From Diplocloster agilis (GTDB taxonomy: Bacteria; Bacillota; Clostridia; Lachnospirales; Lachnospiraceae), in the NCBI RefSeq assembly GCF_019042275.1, contig NZ_JAHQCW010000006.1:1-64000 (forward strand): 64,000 nt of DNA, given 5' to 3'. A program made the translations under genes and the position numbers. Each line of letters opens with the position of its first letter. Within the stretch, counting starts at the first letter, position 1. Shown here piece after piece: positions 7,628 through 15,824 of this stretch. The notes below the pieces were generated by a model. The model had not been told where the DNA came from. It did no database searches and saw nothing but the letters and a program-made list of their open reading frames with translations.

Positions 7628-8181
7628 GGGCAGGGAAGGAGGGGGCGGCCTGGCGTTGGGATTGTGCGGTCCGTCGGTGCTGTATCGGGAGACTGTCTGA
7701 AAGCTGCGGCGCGTCCCTTTGGGTGGCGGCTCTGTATGGGCATGTCCCTTGGGGTACCCGGGGCCGTCTGGCTGGCAGGGGTGGGCGGTGTCCGTCTCCT
7801 CGGTCACTTAAGGCTGTTACCCGGTGAAAGCTAAATGAAATCGATCCGGCCGGTTATGGGTTCGTGGCTGATTCGCCCCGAATGCCGGATGCATTCGCGG
7901 CTCAGCAGCCACCGCAAGACTGCAGGGAATGCAGTCTTGCGCCCATAACCGGCCGGACCGATTTCATTTGATTTCACACGGGCGCCTTATGTGACCGAGG
8001 AGACGGATACCGCCCGCCCCTGCCAGCCAGACGCCCCCGGGTACCCCAAGGGACAAGGGACTTGCCCATACAGAGCCGACACCCAAAGGGACGCGCCGCA
8101 GCCTTCAGACAATCTCCCGATACAGCACCGACGGACCGCACGATTCCCGACGCCAGACCGCCCCCTCCTTCCCTGCTGCCC
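7628..8181 (+). repeat. Giant palindromic hairpin element A (about 554 bp)
   Basis: The left arm (7628 to about 7860) is the near-exact reverse complement of the right arm (about 7941 to 8181), roughly 90% by eye, with small indels such as a 7-bp duplication (GTCCCTT) in the right arm. The apex 7864-7940 holds two hairpins. It is very GC-rich beside AT-rich flank. It lies between the convergent genes darA and kdpE. Open frames inside the arms mirror each other because of the palindrome and have no RBS or homology, so I regard the region as non-coding. Any transcript leaving darA would form a very long double-stranded hairpin. Confidence 0.9.
7864..7940 (+). ncRNA. Conserved apical two-hairpin motif of element A
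   Basis: First hairpin: helix GTGGCTG/CAGCCAC (7864-7870, 7906-7912), internal loop ATTCGCCC / CGGCTCAG, 7-bp helix CGAATGC/GCATTCG, loop CGGAT. Second hairpin: GCAAGACTGCA/TGCAGTCTTGC (7914-7924, 7930-7940). The internal loop and pentaloop match those in elements B and E although the helices differ completely. A transcript is inferred, not shown. Confidence 0.7.
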
Positions 8182-8439
8182 AATACCTTTATTATTCACA
8201 TTCCAAAAATTACCAGTACCCAGCCGGCATGATCTATCATGCTACTTAAACCATAAAAATTAAGTTAAATTCAAAACTACTATAACAATATATATGGTCT
8301 GTCACACTAGGACATAGCGTCCGTACTATAACAGGCATATAATGTCCCTTCTCCCACAATACACACGAGAACCTAAACCTTTGCCCTTTATAACTCCGAA
8401 CACTCGCACCCTCTCCACCTCCTGGCCTGAGCCAAAGAA
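8182..8439. other. AT-rich spacer between hairpin elements A and B
   Basis: About 260 bp with no convincing gene and no strong promoter. It is AT-rich up to about 8390, then turns GC-rich near element B. A short imperfect GGACATAGCGTCC is visible near 8311. Confidence 0.5.
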
Positions 8440-8867
8440 GGGGCTGAGGGAGGTGCTGCGGAAGTGGACGGGCGGCGGTTTTGCCTGGGGTTGGCGGCGG
8501 TTTTTTGCGGACTCCCGGCGCGGCTCCCGGTTCCCGGTGGGAAATTGGTCCGGGCGTCCGGCATTGGGCGGCCGTGCAGCTGCTTAATAAAAACAGAATG
8601 CCGGATACAGGATGCGGGGCGGCGTTCCACGCCGACACGCAAGGGCCTCTGAGTCCAGAACACATCCGGTGTTCTGGGCGAATAGGCCCGGTTCCTGTAT
8701 CCGGCATTCTGTTTTTATTTAGCAGCTGCCGGCGCAAGCCCACAGCCGGACGCCCGGACCAATTTCCCACCGGGAACCGGGAGCCGCGCCGGGAGTCCGC
8801 AAAAAACCGCCGCCAACCCCAGGCAAAACCGCCGCCCGTCCACTCCCGCTGCGCCTCCCTCAGCCCC
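8440..8867 (-). repeat. Giant palindromic hairpin element B (about 428 bp)
   Basis: The left arm 8440-8612 and right arm 8694-8867 are reverse complements; a run of nearly 100 bp (about 8464-8561) appears to be perfect. The apex 8613-8693 holds the conserved two-hairpin motif. The element sits about 20 nt past the kdpE stop codon. Arm sequence is unrelated to element A, but the inner part around the apex (GCCGGATACAGGA, GGGCTTGCGCCGG) resembles elements E and F. Paired shadow frames occur in both arms and are not credible genes. Confidence 0.9.
8621..8689 (-). ncRNA. Conserved apical two-hairpin motif of element B
   Basis: Read on the minus strand: helix GGGCCT/AGGCCC, internal loop ATTCGCCC / GGACTCAG, 7-bp helix AGAACAC/GTGTTCT, loop CGGAT; then a small hairpin GGCGT/ACGCC (8621-8633). 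Relative to element E, GAGCC/GGCTC becomes GGGCC/GGCCC and GGAC/GTCC becomes GGCGT/ACGCC, both compensatory. Confidence 0.7.
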
Positions 8868-8886
8868 GGCCCCTTTCTCCACCCCA

Positions 8887-9579
8887 TCACCGGTCCACAA
8901 AGCGGTATCCGACTCCCACTTCGGTCATGATATAGCGGGGATGGTTGGTATCTTTTTCGATTTTCCTGCGGATATTGGCCATAAAGACGCGCAGGGACTG
9001 GTGCTCCCCAAATTCACTGTAGCCCCAGATTTCGTTCTGGATGTAGGTATGGGTCAGGACCTTGCCGGCGTTTTTGACTAAGAGAACCAGGATTTTGTAT
9101 TCGATGGGGGTTAAGTGGATCTCTTCTTCGTCTATGAACACCTGACGCTTTTCAAAATCGATCTTCAGGGCATCCAGAGTAAATACTTCGTCCGCGCTTT
9201 CTATGGGGTAGGTGCTGCGCATGGCGACACGTATCCGGGCAAACAGCTCGTTAACACTGAATGGTTTGGTCAGGTAGTCATTGGCCCCCAAGTCAAGCGC
9301 TTCGACCTTTTCTTTTTCCTGTCCCCTGGAGGAGATGACGATGATCGGGGTCTTGGAGGTCATGCGGACCTGCTTGATAACCTCGGTGCCGTCGATATCC
9401 GGGAGCCCTAGGTCCAGCAAGATAAGATCCGGCTTATTGGTCATGAACAGGGAGATACCCGTCAGTCCGGTTTCCGCTATGTCGTAGGAATATCCGTTGG
9501 TCTTCATGGAGATTCCAAGAAAATTCAATATGCTTTTGTCATCTTCTATGATCAGTACCAGTCCTTTTGTATTGGTCAT
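8887..9579 (-). CDS. kdpE: Response regulator KdpE
   Basis: A 230-residue OmpR-family regulator. The receiver domain has the phospho-accepting aspartate in LILLDLGLPDIDG (about residue 56) and the switch lysine in YLTKPF (about 104). The C-terminal winged helix carries the typical VGVGYRFV end. The start ATG lies seven bases after the kdpD stop, with AGAGAGG in the kdpD tail. Paired with KdpD it should activate kdpFABC under potassium limitation; direct repeats suited to such a regulator lie at 20190-20206. Element B follows the stop. Confidence 0.93.
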   Translation of the reverse strand: MTNTKGLVLIIEDDKSILNFLGISMKTNGYSYDIAETGLTGISLFMTNKPDLILLDLGLPDIDGTEVIKQVRMTSKTPIIVISSRGQEKEKVEALDLGANDYLTKPFSVNELFARIRVAMRSTYPIESADEVFTLDALKIDFEKRQVFIDEEEIHLTPIEYKILVLLVKNAGKVLTHTYIQNEIWGYSEFGEHQSLRVFMANIRRKIEKDTNHPRYIMTEVGVGYRFVDR

Positions 9580-9585
9580 TCGCCG

Positions 9586-12291
9586 TCAGTCCTCTCTTTT
9601 TGCCGGGAGCAGAAAATATACCGTCGCTCCCTGGTCTTCATTGTTAAATGCACGGATGGTTCCGTTATGCGCCTGGATAATCGCTTTGCAGATGCTCAGG
9701 CCCAGGCCGGTCCCCCTTTTGCCGTCGGCTGTGGAGGCGCCGGATGTGACAAAGCTCTCAAACATGGTATCCAGAATTTTTTCATCGATTCCGCTGCCGT
9801 TATCGGTCACCTCAAAGCGGGCATATTCTTTGTCTCTCTCATCTTTAGTAAGGTATACGCGGATCCGGATCGTGCCGTCCTGGGCCGTATGCTTCATGGA
9901 GTTTTCCATGAGGTTCACCAGCACCTGTATGATCAGCTGCCCGTCCATTGGAATTACCAGCAGCTCTTCCGGCAGATCGATATCCAGGGTTCTGCTGCCT
10001 AAGCGCCGCTCCATCCGGGATACCGCTTCACTGACGATATCTTCCACGACTTCGTCTTCATGCTGTATGCTCAGGCGGCCGTCCTGTATCCTGGTCATAT
10101 TTAACAGATTGTTTACCAGATTGCTCATCCAGGTGGAATCATTTAAAATATCCCGCAGCAGGGATTCTCTGCTCTCCTGATCTAATTTCTCGTAGCTCTC
10201 CAGCAGAAAACTGGCGCTTCCCGTGATACCGGCCAACGGGGTCCGAAGATCATGGGAAATGGAGCGCAGCAGATTATTGCGCAGCTTTTCTTTCTCTGAT
10301 TGTACCATAATTTCTTCTCTTTGTTGATTCAGTATTACTTTTTCTATTGCAAAAGCCACTTCGGTCAGCATGGCTTTCATCACGTTTCTCTCGAAGGCCT
10401 CCAGCACCTCTCCTTCCTTTAGTTCAATTCCCGCTACGGCAAATACCTGGCCGGCGTTTCGGATCGGCATATATATTGCTTTACCGGAGGGCAATGTGTC
10501 GGTGGTCCTGCCGGCGCAATGGCGGTTTTTCAACACCCAGAGGGCGGCGGCCTGCTCATATTCATTGTCCAGCAGTTTTTTTGCTTCCGCCTGTTCTTCC
10601 GGGCTGCCGTAAAAAACGGGGCGGGACAGGTTCCCGTCCAACGCCGGATATAATACAACGGTCTTGTGGAGCAATTCGGTCAACTGCCGCGCCGTGCCGC
10701 TTAATATTCCTTCAATATCCTGCTTTTTTTGCAGCATTTTACTGGTGTTGAACATGATCTCCGTCCGTACGGAAGTCTTGGTCGCCTGCATCGCCTGATT
10801 CTGAAGCTTGATGGCAAAGGAACTGATGACCAGAGAGACGACTAACATCACCAGAAAGGTAAATATATAGTTTTTATCATAAAAACGGAATGTGTATATC
10901 GGCACGGTAAAGAAAAAGTTGAAAATCACCACGCTTAGGAAGGATGCGACCGCGCCGCATATGCGGCCCCTGGTGGTCGCCGCTACGACGAGTACGCCCA
11001 GCAGATAGATGGATATAATATTTGCTTCCGTCATACCGAACTTTTTAACTAGCAGTCCGGCGATCGTGCAGACCGCCAGAATAGCAGCCGTCCGGACACC
11101 GTCCCGCAGCCCCGGGCGTTTTATTCCGGGGAATTTTCGTTTGACCGCCTCGGCGGATACATCCGGAATAATGTAGATGTCGATCTCCGGGGCCAGCAGG
11201 GAAAGTTTTTCGATCAGATTCAGATCTTTATTGACCCAGGTCTTCTTTCTGACGCTTCTGCCGATTACGATTTTGGATACACCCACCTGTCTGGCATAAC
11301 CGGCGATCTGATGGGCGATATCCTGTCCATAGGTGGTAGCCACATTGGCGCCCAACTGCTTGGCCAGCTTGATGTTGTTATCCAGCGAAGTCTCCAGTTT
11401 CTTTTTCTCCTGCTCGTATTCGGTGGTCTCCACAAACAATCCGGTAAAATTGCCATGAAAGGCCTGCGCCATTCTGGCCGCGGTCCGGATCACTTTCGCA
11501 TTGCTGGGCGATGCGGATATGCACACCAGAATATGTTCTCCTGCGTAATATTCCTGTTTCTGGCTCATCTCTTTTTCCCGGATAATATGTTTATTTACCC
11601 GGTCCGCGCACCGCCGCAGCGCGATTTCACGCAGAGCCGTCAGGTTTTCCGTGGTAAAAAAGTTGGTGCAGGCCCGCTCCACCTTGGAGGCCTCATAGAT
11701 CTTCCCGTCCCTGAGCCGCTCCTGCAGCTCCTCCGGTTCGATGTCCACAAGCTCTACCTGGGTCGCCTCATCGAAGATAAAGTCCGGCACCCGCTCTTTG
11801 ACGATCACATGGGTAATGGAGGACACGATGTCGTTTAAGCTTTCCAGATGCTGGACGTTTAAAGTGGTATATACATGGATCCCCGCGTCTAATAGTTCCT
11901 GGATATCCTGGTAGCGCTTCGGGTGTCTGGAACCGGGCGCATTGGTGTGCGCCAGCTCATCCACCAGAATCACCTGGGGGTTTCGAAGAAGCGCCGCGTC
12001 CAGATCAAACTCCCGGAGCGTGATTCCTTTGTATTCTACGGACCTGGGAGTCAGGGCTTCCAGGCCTTTTGTCAATTCCATGGTGGCCGGACGGGTATGG
12101 GGTTCAATATACCCGGATATCACGTCCACGCCGGACCTGGCCAGATCGTGGGCCGCTTCCAGCATGGTATAGGTCTTACCGGACCCAGCCGCATATCCGA
12201 AGAAAATCTTCAGCTTACCATGATGATCCTCCCGCTCCCGATCCTGTTCCTGTATCATTTTAAGAATCTGTTCCGGATTCCTCTTTTCCAT
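9586..12291 (-). CDS. kdpD: Sensor histidine kinase KdpD
   Basis: A full-length KdpD of 901 residues. In order: N-terminal KdpD domain with Walker A GYAAGSGKT (about 32-40) and DELAHTNAPGS, a universal-stress-protein domain (about 250-375), four membrane helices of the DUF4118 type (about 400-500), a GAF-like region, then HisKA with phospho-histidine in SISHDLRTPLAG and an HATPase end with GTGLGLSIC. In several Firmicutes the Usp domain of KdpD binds c-di-AMP. The ATG lies inside the trkH 3' end (37-bp overlap). A truncated relative without the two cytoplasmic sensor domains is at 58140-59183. Confidence 0.95.
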   Translation of the reverse strand: MEKRNPEQILKMIQEQDREREDHHGKLKIFFGYAAGSGKTYTMLEAAHDLARSGVDVISGYIEPHTRPATMELTKGLEALTPRSVEYKGITLREFDLDAALLRNPQVILVDELAHTNAPGSRHPKRYQDIQELLDAGIHVYTTLNVQHLESLNDIVSSITHVIVKERVPDFIFDEATQVELVDIEPEELQERLRDGKIYEASKVERACTNFFTTENLTALREIALRRCADRVNKHIIREKEMSQKQEYYAGEHILVCISASPSNAKVIRTAARMAQAFHGNFTGLFVETTEYEQEKKKLETSLDNNIKLAKQLGANVATTYGQDIAHQIAGYARQVGVSKIVIGRSVRKKTWVNKDLNLIEKLSLLAPEIDIYIIPDVSAEAVKRKFPGIKRPGLRDGVRTAAILAVCTIAGLLVKKFGMTEANIISIYLLGVLVVAATTRGRICGAVASFLSVVIFNFFFTVPIYTFRFYDKNYIFTFLVMLVVSLVISSFAIKLQNQAMQATKTSVRTEIMFNTSKMLQKKQDIEGILSGTARQLTELLHKTVVLYPALDGNLSRPVFYGSPEEQAEAKKLLDNEYEQAAALWVLKNRHCAGRTTDTLPSGKAIYMPIRNAGQVFAVAGIELKEGEVLEAFERNVMKAMLTEVAFAIEKVILNQQREEIMVQSEKEKLRNNLLRSISHDLRTPLAGITGSASFLLESYEKLDQESRESLLRDILNDSTWMSNLVNNLLNMTRIQDGRLSIQHEDEVVEDIVSEAVSRMERRLGSRTLDIDLPEELLVIPMDGQLIIQVLVNLMENSMKHTAQDGTIRIRVYLTKDERDKEYARFEVTDNGSGIDEKILDTMFESFVTSGASTADGKRGTGLGLSICKAIIQAHNGTIRAFNNEDQGATVYFLLPAKRED

Positions 12292-13763
12292 TCCCGCACC
12301 TGCTCTCCTGTATCAATCATCATTTTTAAAATTGTTATAAGCACTATGTACACTTCCAGTCTTCCGATAAACATCCCTGCCGTGGCCGTCCACAATACAC
12401 CGGCCGGAGCGTCATAGCCGGTAATCCCCGCCGACAGGCCTACCGTGCTGATCGCTGAGGAGAATTCAAACATGGAATCCTGTACGGAATAGCCGTAGCA
12501 GCAGAATATAAATGTCCCGACCATAAATAAAAAAATATATAAAACAAAATAGTTACTGACCGCAGTTTTTTCATCCTCTTTTAGTATCAGTTTATCCCCG
12601 CACCGGTTGACGGTTCTGGGACGGATCACGCGTCCGGGCGACAGCCGGTCCTGAATCGTCCAGATCATCTCTTTTATCACCAGATATACCCGGTACTGCT
12701 TGATTCCTCCGGCCGTGGAGCCTGCCCCGCCGCCGATCAGCATCAGAAGTGTCAGGATGAGCAGAAGGGCCGGACTGAATGTCTGAAAGCTATCCACGGT
12801 CTGAAACCCCGTGGTTGTCATGGCGGAAACCACCTGAAACGCCGCGCTGCGGATACTCTCCGGGACCGATAAAGCGAACTGACGCAGCATCAGCACAGCC
12901 GCCCCCACGACCGCTATCGGGTAAACCACCAGCTGGAACCGGAATTCACAGTGGGAAACCACCTTCTTAAACTCCCCTTTTACTATCGCCAGATGGACCA
13001 GGAAACCGGTGCTGCCCAGGAGCATCAGCACGATCGTTACTATCTCGATTCCCAGATTCCGGTAATAACCGATACTGGCCGCTTTCGTGGAAAAGCCTCC
13101 TGTGGAGACCGCAGCGATGGAATGATTCAAGGCATCGAACCAGTTCATCCCGAAAACCATGTATAACAATGTACCACCGATAATATAACCGGAATAGATG
13201 GAAATAATCACCCGGGCCGATTTACCCAGGTTTGGCGCCATCTGATCATGCCCCTCGGCCTCAAACAGCCGCATCCCGTAGTAATCGGTAATGACGGACA
13301 TGACTACCAGAACTAATCCCACTCCTCCCACAAACAACATGATACTGCGTAACATCAAAAAAAGGCGGGGGGCCTCCTCCACATTTACAACGGAAAGTCC
13401 GGTAGTACTGTATCCGCTGGTACACTCAAATACGGATTGGGTAAAATTGTATTTGCCGGTCATCATAAATGGAACCGCACTGACCAGTATGGCCAGGGCC
13501 CAGGATAAGGTTACGATCATCGCCGCCTGGTTCTTTTTAAGTCTGCCCCCGGCGTCCTCCTTTAAAAAACGGTAAACCAGATATCCGCCTGTGACCGCCG
13601 GGATTCCCGGTATCAGAAAACATTTGGCATACACCGCCTCCTGCGGATATAGCGGCAGCAAAAGCAGAGGCAGCAATAACGCTACCCCTACCAGAATACT
13701 TGTTATTCCCAGATACCGGATGATCAGCCGGTATCCTTTGCCATGTGACTGTTTCCGAGACAT
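12255..13763 (-). CDS. trkH: TrkH/KtrB-type potassium uptake channel subunit
   Basis: A 502-residue membrane protein with four pore-loop repeats. The filter-like segments are ECTSGYSTTGLS, AAVSTGGFST, SAMTTTGFQT and SAISTVGLSAG. The family end motif GRLEVYIV is near the C-terminus. It forms the K+-conducting dimer that works with cytoplasmic RCK (TrkA) subunits, encoded directly upstream. The start follows the trkA stop with no gap, and kdpD starts within its last codons, so the whole block is tightly coupled. Confidence 0.93.
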   Translation of the reverse strand: MSRKQSHGKGYRLIIRYLGITSILVGVALLLPLLLLPLYPQEAVYAKCFLIPGIPAVTGGYLVYRFLKEDAGGRLKKNQAAMIVTLSWALAILVSAVPFMMTGKYNFTQSVFECTSGYSTTGLSVVNVEEAPRLFLMLRSIMLFVGGVGLVLVVMSVITDYYGMRLFEAEGHDQMAPNLGKSARVIISIYSGYIIGGTLLYMVFGMNWFDALNHSIAAVSTGGFSTKAASIGYYRNLGIEIVTIVLMLLGSTGFLVHLAIVKGEFKKVVSHCEFRFQLVVYPIAVVGAAVLMLRQFALSVPESIRSAAFQVVSAMTTTGFQTVDSFQTFSPALLLILTLLMLIGGGAGSTAGGIKQYRVYLVIKEMIWTIQDRLSPGRVIRPRTVNRCGDKLILKEDEKTAVSNYFVLYIFLFMVGTFIFCCYGYSVQDSMFEFSSAISTVGLSAGITGYDAPAGVLWTATAGMFIGRLEVYIVLITILKMMIDTGEQVREWKRGIRNRFLK

Positions 13764-14429
13764 TTATTCATTCCCTCCCGAAAACTGACGGATCATTTCC
13801 TGCTGTCTCAACTTCGATGATATCACCAGTAATTTATCTTTTTCCTGTAACCTTGTGGAACCGTTTGGAACAATCATGTGATTCTCCCGTATAATACAGC
13901 TGATGATTACATTTTCCGGAATATCCAGCTCTTTTATCTGCCGGCTGCATATGGGATAAGACTCATTTACCTCCAATTCGGTCAATATGATCTGATCTTC
14001 TTTCAATTCCAGTGTCTTCCGGAAACTGTCAAGCGTCGTTGCCTCCGCGATCATATGCGCCACCTCGTAAGTCGCGCTGATTACGGTGTTGATCCCCAGT
14101 TCTTTGAATATCTCCACATTCTTCGGATTCGAAACGACGCAGACGGTCTTTTTGATGTGATAGCGTTTTTTCGCCATCTGGCAGATTTCGAAATTATCCG
14201 CATCATCCGGCTTGAGGGCGATCAATACATCGAAATCCCCGATCTGTGCATCATCCATGACGGATTTCTTACATGGATCCCCGCACACGACCGGAAGGTT
14301 GTGGGTGTATGCCAGATACTTGCAAAACTCGTCATCATCGTTGATCACCACTACCCTGTGATGTTTTTCCAGCAGATTGGCTATCAGAAAATCCGCTTTT
14401 GTCCTTCCTCCGGCCACTACCATGTTCAT
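13764..14429 (-). CDS. trkA: TrkA-type RCK subunit, second half-gene
   Basis: 221 residues: an N-terminal RCK_N Rossmann domain (1 to about 125) and a C-terminal RCK_C domain (about 136-215). The nucleotide-binding glycine motif is degenerate (VVAGGRTKADF instead of GxGxxG). It gates the adjoining TrkH. The RCK_C domain is the expected binding site of c-di-AMP in KtrA/TrkA proteins of Firmicutes. Together with the next gene it resembles a TrkA split into two proteins. Confidence 0.88.
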   Translation of the reverse strand: MNMVVAGGRTKADFLIANLLEKHHRVVVINDDDEFCKYLAYTHNLPVVCGDPCKKSVMDDAQIGDFDVLIALKPDDADNFEICQMAKKRYHIKKTVCVVSNPKNVEIFKELGINTVISATYEVAHMIAEATTLDSFRKTLELKEDQIILTELEVNESYPICSRQIKELDIPENVIISCIIRENHMIVPNGSTRLQEKDKLLVISSKLRQQEMIRQFSGGNE

Positions 14430-14465
14430 TGCTTTACACTTCCAGACTTCAATTTATTCATTGTT

Positions 14466-14906
14466 CTATGCCTTCGCATGACTGAGACGTTCAAATTCAT
14501 TTACCGAAAGGCGGAAGGGATAGATGACCCGGATTCCGTAGCCTTCGATAATATCTTCCATATTGGGATCGTTCAGTCTCATATAGACGTCGGGAACCTG
14601 GTAAATCCTTCCTGCCATCTGGCACACCAGGCTGTTGATATTATCCCGCTCGGTGGCGGCGATCACCATATCCGCATTCCCGATTCCGGCTTTTTCCAGG
14701 AGGTTCTTATCTGTTCCGTCGCCGGTGATCTGATATCCGCTGAAATTATCAGGAAGCTGCCCGAACGCCGTCTCGTCCTTGTCAATAACAATGGTATCGT
14801 ATCCCTTATCGCATAAGCTGCCGGCCAGGTTCGCGCCTAATCTGCCGCATCCGATCACCAGCGCTGTCCGCCGTTTCTTTCTCGTTAAATGGCTATTCTT
14901 AAACAT
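14466..14906 (-). CDS. TrkA N-domain (RCK_N) protein, first half-gene
   Basis: A 146-residue single RCK_N domain with an intact NAD(H)-binding motif VIGCGRLGANLA (about residues 16-27) and the acidic residue after strand 2 (VIDKDE). It has no RCK_C domain. It lies 36 bp upstream of the second TrkA-like gene. The pair could form a mixed ring in which this protein binds nucleotide and the other supplies the ligand-binding C-domain; that is an inference from domain content. A palindrome sits just upstream (14922-14955). Confidence 0.87.
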   Translation of the reverse strand: MFKNSHLTRKKRRTALVIGCGRLGANLAGSLCDKGYDTIVIDKDETAFGQLPDNFSGYQITGDGTDKNLLEKAGIGNADMVIAATERDNINSLVCQMAGRIYQVPDVYMRLNDPNMEDIIEGYGIRVIYPFRLSVNEFERLSHAKA

Positions 14907-14921
14907 AAGGCATTCCTTCCT

Positions 14922-14955
14922 TTCTTTTGATAATTTTATTATATTATCAAAAGAA
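14922..14955 (-). promoter_or_regulatory. Inverted repeat before the trkA-trkA-trkH-kdpDE genes
   Basis: Perfect 13-bp arms TTCTTTTGATAAT and ATTATCAAAAGAA with an 8-nt spacer, between kdpC and the first trkA. It may be an operator or a weak terminator of the kdp transcript. The core GATAAT..ATTATC resembles the palindromes at 34519-34561. Confidence 0.55.
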
Positions 14956-15033
14956 TTAAGATACTATGCATTTTGTCACGGCAGGTGTTAAGATTGTGTA
15001 AAGATGGCGGTTTGAAAAATTTACGCCCTAATT

Positions 15034-15639
15034 CTACTTTAAAATGCCGTCCAATGCAAGGTTGACTTCCAGTACATTTACCCGTTTTTCCCCGAAAATC
15101 CCCAGGAATTTTCCATCCGTGTACCGGTCAATCACCGCTCTTAGCTCATCCTCGGTAATTCCTCTGGCTTTTGCGATTCTCGGAATCTGGTACTCTGCCG
15201 CAGCCGGAGAGATATGCGGGTCCAGACCGGAACCGGAGCTGGTGACCAGATCCACCGGGATCGCTTCTCCCTCTCTATCGGGATTCGCTCTCCTGATTTT
15301 TTCCACTCTTTCGGCAATCATACTTTCCAGCTCCTCGCCGGCCGGGGTTTTATTGGATGCCCAGGAATAGGCAAGCGTTTCACCCTCTTCGTTTTGGTAG
15401 GTTCCCGTATCCAGATTCATGATTCTGCCCCACAGGTAATCATCGGATGTAAATTCCTGGGCCAAAAGGGAACTGCCGTATTTTTTACCGTCGATCTCTA
15501 TAATAGATCCGGTTGCCTTATCATTGAAAAACACCTTGGAAATACCGGTTACTACAAGCGGATAGACCAGACCGGTTATGACCATCAACAATATAAAAAA
15601 AACCAACATTCTCGGTACAACTGCTTTTAATGTTTTCAT
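15034..15639 (-). CDS. kdpC: Potassium-transporting ATPase subunit C
   Basis: A 201-residue KdpC with one N-terminal membrane helix (about 12-32) and the family blocks GSSLLAQEF, DLVTSSGSGLDPHISP and VNVLEVNLALD. It stabilises the KdpFABC complex. The frame is open 26 residues further upstream, but the ATG at 15639 has GGAGG at correct spacing. It is the last gene of the kdp block. Confidence 0.95.
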   Translation of the reverse strand: MKTLKAVVPRMLVFFILLMVITGLVYPLVVTGISKVFFNDKATGSIIEIDGKKYGSSLLAQEFTSDDYLWGRIMNLDTGTYQNEEGETLAYSWASNKTPAGEELESMIAERVEKIRRANPDREGEAIPVDLVTSSGSGLDPHISPAAAEYQIPRIAKARGITEDELRAVIDRYTDGKFLGIFGEKRVNVLEVNLALDGILK

Positions 15640-15679
15640 ATTATCCTCCAATCGTGTGCTTTTTTGGCACATATAGGTT

Positions 15680-15811
15680 TTACAGCCACTCGGTGATGAT
15701 TGTCTGTATGATCCCAAGCAGGATCATCGCAGACAATACCGTTACCAGCGGTACGATTACCGCATACCGGAACATTTTTAAAACCTGTTTTGATGAATAT
15801 CTAACATACAT
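15680..15811 (-). CDS. Tiny membrane protein between kdpB and kdpC
   Basis: A 43-residue ORF: about 16 basic-rich residues (MYVRYSSKQVLKMFR), then one hydrophobic helix and the end ITEWL. A GGAAGTGATTCG stretch precedes the ATG as a modest RBS. It occupies the space between kdpB (stop 15825) and kdpC (start 15639), where standard operons have no gene. It is unlike KdpF, which is present separately at 19658-19747. It may be an extra small subunit or regulator of the pump; coding status is likely but unproven. Confidence 0.55.
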   Translation of the reverse strand: MYVRYSSKQVLKMFRYAVIVPLVTVLSAMILLGIIQTIITEWL

Positions 15812-15824
15812 TCCGAATCACTTC

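Noticed and set aside
7628-8181. Retron or group II intron as explanation of the long hairpins
   Set aside because: No reverse transcriptase gene in the window and no domain V-like or msr/msd pattern recognised.
7625-8890. Several open frames of 60-214 codons on both strands (for example 7974-8183, 8246-8890, 8481-8930)
   Set aside because: They fall in palindrome arms, mirror each other on the two strands, are rich in Arg/Pro/Gly from GC bias, and have no RBS or family resemblance.
13878-14816. A 312-codon open frame opposite the two trkA-like genes
   Set aside because: Shadow of real RCK genes; it spans the gap between them and has no RBS.
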